Source: Collinsella phocaeensis
Lineage (GTDB): Bacteria; Actinomycetota; Coriobacteriia; Coriobacteriales; Coriobacteriaceae
NCBI RefSeq assembly: GCF_900119895.1
Contig: NZ_FQLR01000004.1
Coordinates: 1,530,017 to 1,594,016, forward strand
Reading direction: 5' to 3'
Length of the DNA: 64,000 nucleotides
Part shown: piece by piece, positions 54,879 through 64,000 of the stretch
How the letters are laid out: the number at the start of each line of letters is the position of its first letter
Position numbering within the stretch: position 1 is the first letter of the stretch
Position numbers and translations under genes: made by a program
Notes under the pieces: model-generated
The model's input: only the letters and a program-made list of their open reading frames with translations
Databases searched by the model: none
What the model was told of the DNA's origin: nothing

Positions 54879-57128
54879 TCAACGCCTCTTGCCGAACCTC
54901 GCCCCCGTGCGCTTCCTTCCCCCGCCGAATGCGGAGCCCTTGCGCGCATCGCGCCGCAAGCGCTCGATGACCTCATCCTCGCTCGCATCCTCCACTTGCG
55001 CTTTAAGATGAACCAGCGCATCGCGCAGGCGCGCCGCCTCCTCGAAGTCCATCGCCTCCGACGCGCTCCGCATGTCGTCCTCCATCTGGTCGATGACGCG
55101 GGCGAGCTCGTCGGCGGGCAGCGACGAGAGTTCCTCGGCCAGCAGCTGGCCGGTCGAGGCGACGACCCCGGGAGCCGCATCCGCCGCCTCGCCCGCCGGG
55201 GTGAAGAACTCGCCGTGGCCCAGGGTGTCCCCGCGGCTGCGTCCCTTCTTGCCGACCGTCTCGGCAGCCTCCGAGATGAAGCTCGAGATATCGTTGATGG
55301 CCTTGTGCACCGTCCTAGGCTGAATCCCATGCGCCTCGTTGAACGCCATTTGGATGGCTCGGCGCCGCATCGTCTCGTCTATCGCCTCGCGCATCGAATC
55401 CGTGACGGTGTCCGCGTACATCACGACTTCACCCTCGGCATTGCGCGCGGCGCGGCCTATCGTCTGGATAAGCGATCGGCGGTTGCGCAAGAATCCCTCT
55501 TTATCCGCATCCAAGATGGCGACCAGGGACACCTCGGGCAGATCGAGCCCCTCTCGCAGCAGATTGATGCCCACGAGCACGTCGATCTTGCCCTGTCTCA
55601 AGTCTCGGAGGATCTCGACGCGGTCGAGCGTCGCGGTATCCGAATGCATGTAGTTGACCTTGACTCCCGCATCGAGCAGGTAGTCCGTGAGGTCCTCCGC
55701 CATCCGCTTGGTGAGCGTGGTGACCAGTACGCGCTCGTGCCGCGCCGTCCTGACGCGGATCTCGTCGAGCAGGTCATCGATCTGGCCGCGCACCGGGCGC
55801 ACGTCGATCTTCGGATCGAGCAGACCCGTGGGTCGGATGATCTGCTCGACGTTGTTCTGGCTCACCCTCAGCTCGTAATCGCCCGGAGTGGCGCTGACGT
55901 AGATGAACTGCGGAATCCGCGCTTCGAATTCATCGAACCTCAACGGCCTGTTATCAAGCGCCGAGGGAAGGCGGAAGCCGTGCTCAACCAGGGTGACCTT
56001 GCGCGACCGGTCGCCTTCGTGCATGCCGCGAATCTGAGGCACCGTAACATGGCTCTCATCGATGATGCAAAGCATGTCCTTCGGAAAGTAATCGATAAGC
56101 GTGAACGGGGGTTCGCCAGGCTTGCGACCATCGAGGTGCCGGGAATAGTTCTCGATACCCGTACAGAACCCCATCGTCTCCAGCATCTCAAGGTCGTAAT
56201 CCGTGCGCTGCTGCAGGCGCTGCGCCTCGAGCAACTTGTCCGCCGCCTTCAGCTCGGAGACGCGCTGCTCGCATTCCTCCTCGATGGACCTCAGCGCGGC
56301 GGTCACCTTCGGTTTCTCGGTCACATAATGGGAGGCGGGCCACACGGGGATGGCATCGTATTCGCGCAGCAGCTCGCCGGTGACCTCGTCGATCTCCGCG
56401 ATGAGCTCGACCTCGTCTCCGAAAAACTCGAACCGCAGCGGATGCTCGGCATAGGGCGGATACACGTCCACGACATCACCGCGCACCCTGAAGCACCCGC
56501 GCGATAGATCGTAATCGTTGCGGTCGTACTGGATATCGATGAGGGCATGGATGAACTCGTCGCGCTCCAAAGGGTTCTTCTTGTCGACATTCGGCGCCAA
56601 TCCCGCATAGTCCTCGGGAGAGCCTATGCCGTAGATGCAGGAGACGGATGCGACCACGATTACGTCGCGGCGCGAGAGCAGCGACGCGGTCGCTTGATGG
56701 CGCAGCATCTCCACTTCCTCGTTGATGGAGGAATCCTTCTCGATGTAGGTATCGCTCTGCGGCACGTAGGCTTCGGGCTGATAGTAGTCGTAATAGGAGA
56801 CGAAGTAGACCACCGCGTTATGCGGAAAGAACTCCTTCAGCTCGCTCGCAAGCTGAGCGGCGAGCGTCTTGTTGGGAGCCATCACGAGCGTGGGCTTGCC
56901 GAGCGCCTCGATGGTCTTAGCCATCGTGAACGTCTTGCCAGATCCCGTCACGCCCAGAAGAACCTGAAATCGGTCGCCCTGCTCAACGCCTTTGACCAAT
57001 GAGGCGATTGCTTCGGGCTGATCGCCCGAGGGCTCGAAAGGAGATACGACCTCGAATCGGGCATCCTCGCCGGAAATCCCAAAACGGCGCAGCTCGCCCC
57101 CGACGCGCTCGACCTCGAAATCAGCCAT
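54879..57128 (-). CDS. uvrB: Excinuclease ABC subunit B
   Basis: A 749-residue damage-verification helicase of nucleotide excision repair. Walker A GVTGSGKT is at 59-66. The beta-hairpin region [12 protein letters not shown], the DESHVT box, and motif [14 protein letters not shown] are present. The C-terminal UVR motif ([19 protein letters not shown]) binds UvrC. AAAGG precedes the ATG at 57128. It lies 22 bases after the lytic transglycosylase gene. No LexA box is visible just upstream, unlike uvrA. Confidence 0.97.
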   Translation of the reverse strand: MADFEVERVGGELRRFGISGEDARFEVVSPFEPSGDQPEAIASLVKGVEQGDRFQVLLGVTGSGKTFTMAKTIEALGKPTLVMAPNKTLAAQLASELKEFFPHNAVVYFVSYYDYYQPEAYVPQSDTYIEKDSSINEEVEMLRHQATASLLSRRDVIVVASVSCIYGIGSPEDYAGLAPNVDKKNPLERDEFIHALIDIQYDRNDYDLSRGCFRVRGDVVDVYPPYAEHPLRFEFFGDEVELIAEIDEVTGELLREYDAIPVWPASHYVTEKPKVTAALRSIEEECEQRVSELKAADKLLEAQRLQQRTDYDLEMLETMGFCTGIENYSRHLDGRKPGEPPFTLIDYFPKDMLCIIDESHVTVPQIRGMHEGDRSRKVTLVEHGFRLPSALDNRPLRFDEFEARIPQFIYVSATPGDYELRVSQNNVEQIIRPTGLLDPKIDVRPVRGQIDDLLDEIRVRTARHERVLVTTLTKRMAEDLTDYLLDAGVKVNYMHSDTATLDRVEILRDLRQGKIDVLVGINLLREGLDLPEVSLVAILDADKEGFLRNRRSLIQTIGRAARNAEGEVVMYADTVTDSMREAIDETMRRRAIQMAFNEAHGIQPRTVHKAINDISSFISEAAETVGKKGRSRGDTLGHGEFFTPAGEAADAAPGVVASTGQLLAEELSSLPADELARVIDQMEDDMRSASEAMDFEEAARLRDALVHLKAQVEDASEDEVIERLRRDARKGSAFGGGRKRTGARFGKRR

Positions 57129-57150
57129 GGTACCAACCTTTCAAGAACGA

Positions 57151-57723
57151 TCAGGAAAAGCTGTCAGGATACAGCTCCTGATAGCGGGAACGCGCCGTCG
57201 TCACGCGCACGAGGTACGCCTGGGTCTCGGGAAACGTTATCGCATTATGCAGATGCGTCTCTTCCTGAGCCCAGTCATCGACATTGCCCATGCCAGCATT
57301 GTAGGCAGCGATGGCCTTGTCGACCGACCCATTGAAATAGTCCAGAAGGTACGCCAGGTACCCGCAACCTAACTCGATGTTCGTCTGCGGATCGTCAAGT
57401 GCCGCCGCCGACCATGTCTCCGGATCGACAAGACCGCGCGCAATGACATCTTGTGCGGTCTCGGGCATGAGCTGCATAAGGCCATAGGCGCCTTGAGACG
57501 ATTCGGCGTTCGCGTCCCAGCCCGATTCGGTCTCGATCACCGCAGCTACCAGGTATGGATCGAGTCCATGGCGCTTCGAGGATGCAAGTATCTCGGATTC
57601 ATAGCGAAGCGGATACAAAAGCTTGAAGAGAGGAGCCGGCGCATAGGCATACGCGAAGGAAACCGTACCGCACACGGCGACGAGCAGAAGCGGGATGAGA
57701 CGGTACCATCGGAGAAATCGCAT
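57151..57723 (-). CDS. Membrane-anchored SLT-type lytic transglycosylase
   Basis: A 190-residue protein with an N-terminal membrane anchor (LIPLLLVAVCGTVSFAYAYA, about 9-28) and a single SLT domain. The catalytic Glu is Glu66 in VIETESGWD. GAYGLMQLMPETA and AIAAYNAGMGNVDDW are hallmark motifs. It cleaves peptidoglycan glycan strands outside the membrane. ATG 57723 is chosen because GAGGG lies six bases upstream; ATG 57738, overlapping the coaE stop, is an alternative. Confidence 0.9.
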   Translation of the reverse strand: MRFLRWYRLIPLLLVAVCGTVSFAYAYAPAPLFKLLYPLRYESEILASSKRHGLDPYLVAAVIETESGWDANAESSQGAYGLMQLMPETAQDVIARGLVDPETWSAAALDDPQTNIELGCGYLAYLLDYFNGSVDKAIAAYNAGMGNVDDWAQEETHLHNAITFPETQAYLVRVTTARSRYQELYPDSFS

Positions 57724-57734
57724 ACTCGACCCTC

Positions 57735-58370
57735 TCATGCAGACGCACCCGCAGCTCCGCAAAGCAAGCCGCGCGCTTGCAGCCAGCTGGTGAGCTGTCG
57801 CTCGAGATCATCTTTCGTACCGGTATTTTCGATGACGGTGTCCGCAAGAGCGCAAACACTCGATTCATCCAACTGGAACTCGGATCTCCTTAAAAACTCA
57901 TCGCGATCCATTCCGCGCTGAACAGCGCGTTCACAACGAGACTCGAGAGGGGCGGTAACAGCAAGCACCTCATCAGCAAGCGCAAATGCCTCAGTACAGG
58001 CAGCAGGAACCGATATCTCAACGCACGTCAGCTCATATTGCGGCACCAATACGGAACAGCACTGCGCGGGAAGCAAGCGCAGGGCCAATTGATCCAAGAC
58101 GGCGGGGTGAACGATCGCGTTGAGCGTAGCGACCAAATCGGGTGACGAGAATGCGCGCGAAGATAGTGCGGCCGCATCGATGCTGCCCTCATCATCAAGG
58201 ATTTCGAAACCGAACGCTTGACAGAGCTCATCCACGATAGGGGATCCCGGCACATAGAGACTCTTTGCAAGCTCGTCCAAATCAATGCGATGCGCACCTT
58301 TAGATTCAAGAACATGCGAGGCATACGATTTGCCCGACGCCATATTTCCAATAATGAATACGGTGAACAT
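57735..58370 (-). CDS. coaE: Dephospho-CoA kinase
   Basis: A 211-residue kinase for the last step of CoA synthesis. The P-loop is GNMASGKS (8-15), followed by RIDLDELAKSLY and the IVHPAVLDQL segment. CoaE signature VPQYELT replaces the common VPLLFE, and a long Cys/Ser-rich central stretch makes it a divergent member. Base composition is lower in GC than neighbouring genes. ATG 58370 is preferred; ATG 58379 is possible. It leads a three-gene run with the transglycosylase and uvrB. A TACAAT box (complement of 58424-58429) and a small inverted repeat (58396-58414) lie upstream. Confidence 0.85.
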   Translation of the reverse strand: MFTVFIIGNMASGKSYASHVLESKGAHRIDLDELAKSLYVPGSPIVDELCQAFGFEILDDEGSIDAAALSSRAFSSPDLVATLNAIVHPAVLDQLALRLLPAQCCSVLVPQYELTCVEISVPAACTEAFALADEVLAVTAPLESRCERAVQRGMDRDEFLRRSEFQLDESSVCALADTVIENTGTKDDLERQLTSWLQARGLLCGAAGASA

Positions 58371-58510
58371 ATGACCCATCTCAATACAAGAAGCTGCGAT
58401 TCCTCTCGAATCGCGATGAAGCCATTGTAGCGACTCCAGAATGAGCCGTCCCGCTTGCAGAAAAGAAACAACCAATGCGTATCACGCTAAATGTCTCTTT
58501 AAACGCGAAG

Positions 58511-58538
58511 AGGCCCCCGCGGTCTCCCGCGGGGGCCT
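58511..58538 (-). terminator. Terminator of the rRNA operon
   Basis: AGGCCCCCGCGG at 58511-58522 pairs perfectly with 58527-58538 around a four-base loop. It lies about 24 bases past the 5S 3' end. The following minus-strand sequence is only moderately T-rich (TTCGCGTTT). Confidence 0.7.
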
Positions 58539-58561
58539 CCCCGACCGAAACGCCGTCCACC

Positions 58562-58678
58562 GGTCAGCGGCGCCCTGCTCTCCCACGGGCTTGCCCCGCA
58601 GTACCATCGGCGCGGTGCGGCTTAGCTTCCGGGTTCGGAATGGGACCGGGCGTGCCCCGCACGCTGTGGCCGCTGACC
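58562..58678 (-). rRNA. 5S ribosomal RNA
   Basis: About 117 bases with complementary ends (GGTCAGCGGC with GCCGCTGACC) forming helix I. The conserved loop region CCCATTCCGAACCCGGAAG is present on the minus strand. Ends are placed by the helix and may be off by a few bases. It is separated from 23S by about 140 bases. Confidence 0.93.
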
Positions 58679-58820
58679 GGTGGGCGGCGTTCCGCCCACC
58701 CGGGGGTGCCCGCGTGCCCTGAGGGCCGCACAGCGGAGACGGACCGGACGGTTCGACCGGGCGCAAGCCGAAGCGGCGATGCCCGCGCGCGGGAGCGCGC
58801 CGGACGCCCCGCCGCTCGAT

Positions 58821-61792
<2,972 letters not shown>

Positions 61793-62123
61793 CCGCTCGC
61801 GCGGGGCGCCTGGCGTATTTCAATCCGCTCTCGTTCATCGGGTATCGCATACCGCTCCCGCGGGCCCGTGGCCCGCGGGGCGATCTGATGCTTTGACTTA
61901 CGTCTATTCGTTATCGTTCGCAGAATCGAAGATATCTTTCTCTCTTCTATCGGAATTGAGAATCGATCGAATCATTGTATGATCCGTCTCGCTATGCGGC
62001 TCTCAAGGTACGCGGGGCGACCCCGGGGACCGGACGCTGCGGGGGATGGCCGGGAAGGCAGGGCCGGAACGGACGTCCGCGCCGCCCAAGGTCTGTGTCT
62101 TCCGAGCGAGAAAATGTCTCCCT
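61793..62123 (-). other. 16S-23S internal transcribed spacer, no tRNA
   Basis: A 331-base spacer. No tRNA-Ile or tRNA-Ala can be found. On the minus strand it contains GTACCTTGAGAGCCGCATA, matching a motif in the 16S leader (ACCTTGAGAACCGGATA). Such a motif recurs before 16S and 23S in Gram-positive operons and is linked to antitermination or processing. The centre is AT-rich. Confidence 0.75.
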
Positions 62124-63635
<1,512 letters not shown>

Positions 63636-64000
63636 AAAATGCTTTTGGGCGCGAAAGCCCGTCCGGCCAGCGAATCGCTGATCGGATCCATCGTTTCTCT
63701 TAGGCGTGATTCGATTTTCTCGTCCTGATATTCGGAAAGGATCGACGGGCCCTCGCCCCGTTGGGGGCGGGAACCTTATCGTGTCTCTCGTACATCACTG
63801 ACTTTCGTCTCACAAAAGAAGATGGTGTCTGATTCCTGTCTTCTCGGTGCGCACCCTCATGGGTGCGCTCCCTCGCAGTATCCGGTTCTCAAGGTGCCCG
63901 CCGCGGCCCGCCCTCGGGGCGCCGCGCGGCAAGGAGATATATTGCCAGACCGCGGGCGGGCCGGGGGCGGGGATCCGGGCCTCCACGGGATGCACACATT
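63636..64000 (-). promoter_or_regulatory. rRNA operon leader and promoter region
   Basis: 365 bases upstream of 16S with no gene. On the minus strand a motif ACCTTGAGAACCGGATA (near 63880-63898) repeats that of the spacer. A GC-rich hairpin GCGCACCCATGAGGGTGCGC lies at about 63849-63868. An AT-rich CAATATATC near 63939 could be a -10. A second candidate is TTGTGA with TACGAG 17 bases later, near 63790-63820. Neither promoter is strong by eye. Confidence 0.45.

Noticed and set aside
61793..62123. tRNA-Ile or tRNA-Ala in the 16S-23S spacer
   Set aside because: No T-arm, anticodon arm or CCA-like end was found on the transcribed strand.

Overview
This is a high-GC, densely coded bacterial chromosome segment. 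Gene content and style point to a Gram-positive actinomycete of the class Coriobacteriia, most like Collinsella; that assignment is inference from recognition, not a search. Supporting signs are strong AAGGAGG-type ribosome binding sites, GatCAB indirect aminoacylation, an LTA-synthase-type sulfatase, Gram-positive-type LexA boxes, and a 16S 5' end reading GAGTTCGATC instead of the common GAGTTTGATC.

Layout. 1-1.5 kb: the start of a leftward gene behind a leader with two interleaved inverted repeats, then a decayed PLD/DEAD-box helicase. 1.6-5.5 kb: nicotinamidase-like hydrolase, small peptide deformylase, a frameshifted xanthine/uracil-type permease and a D-2-hydroxyacid dehydrogenase. 5.7-11.7 kb: M18 aminopeptidase, divergent from an ABC ATPase/FtsX-type permease/glycosyltransferase operon. 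11.7-19.1 kb: an orphan DUF1835-like gene, a DegV protein, then the aspartate-family cluster asd and lysC (leftward) divergent from thrC and thrB (rightward). 19.3-22.8 kb: the gatCAB operon. 22.98-24.5 kb: an IS110-family element with a frameshifted transposase. 25.3-32.6 kb: a membrane-anchored XRE regulator, queuosine genes queA and queH with a DUF3267 membrane protein, a divergent methionyl-tRNA synthetase, a GNAT and an RlmA-type methyltransferase. 32.7-36.7 kb: ABC1/UbiB kinase with a phasin-like partner, and a C69 dipeptidase. 36.9-40.3 kb: cold-shock protein, a small membrane protein, and folate C1 genes folD and fhs. 40.5-44.7 kb: ruvCAB under a LexA box, then a NadE-like protein whose active sites look destroyed. 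44.9-58.4 kb: superoxide reductase, uvrA (LexA-like box), LTA-synthase-like sulfatase, Mrp, two FAD proteins, and the coaE/lytic transglycosylase/uvrB cluster. 58.5-64 kb: a leftward rRNA operon (16S, 23S, 5S) with no tRNA in the spacer.

Functional themes are threonine/lysine synthesis, one-carbon metabolism, tRNA quality and modification, and DNA repair (uvrA, uvrB, ruvCAB). Three genes carry single-base frame breaks (helicase, permease, IS110 transposase). Assembly error cannot be excluded for these.

The least explained material is between genes. A family of short hairpins with a shared GGGACGyACCC-type core and variable but compensated outer arms occurs at five places. Four larger palindromes (155, 190, 141 and 87 bp) also occur, one built from what look like IS3-family tips. 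No CRISPR array, tRNA gene or recognised defence locus was found.
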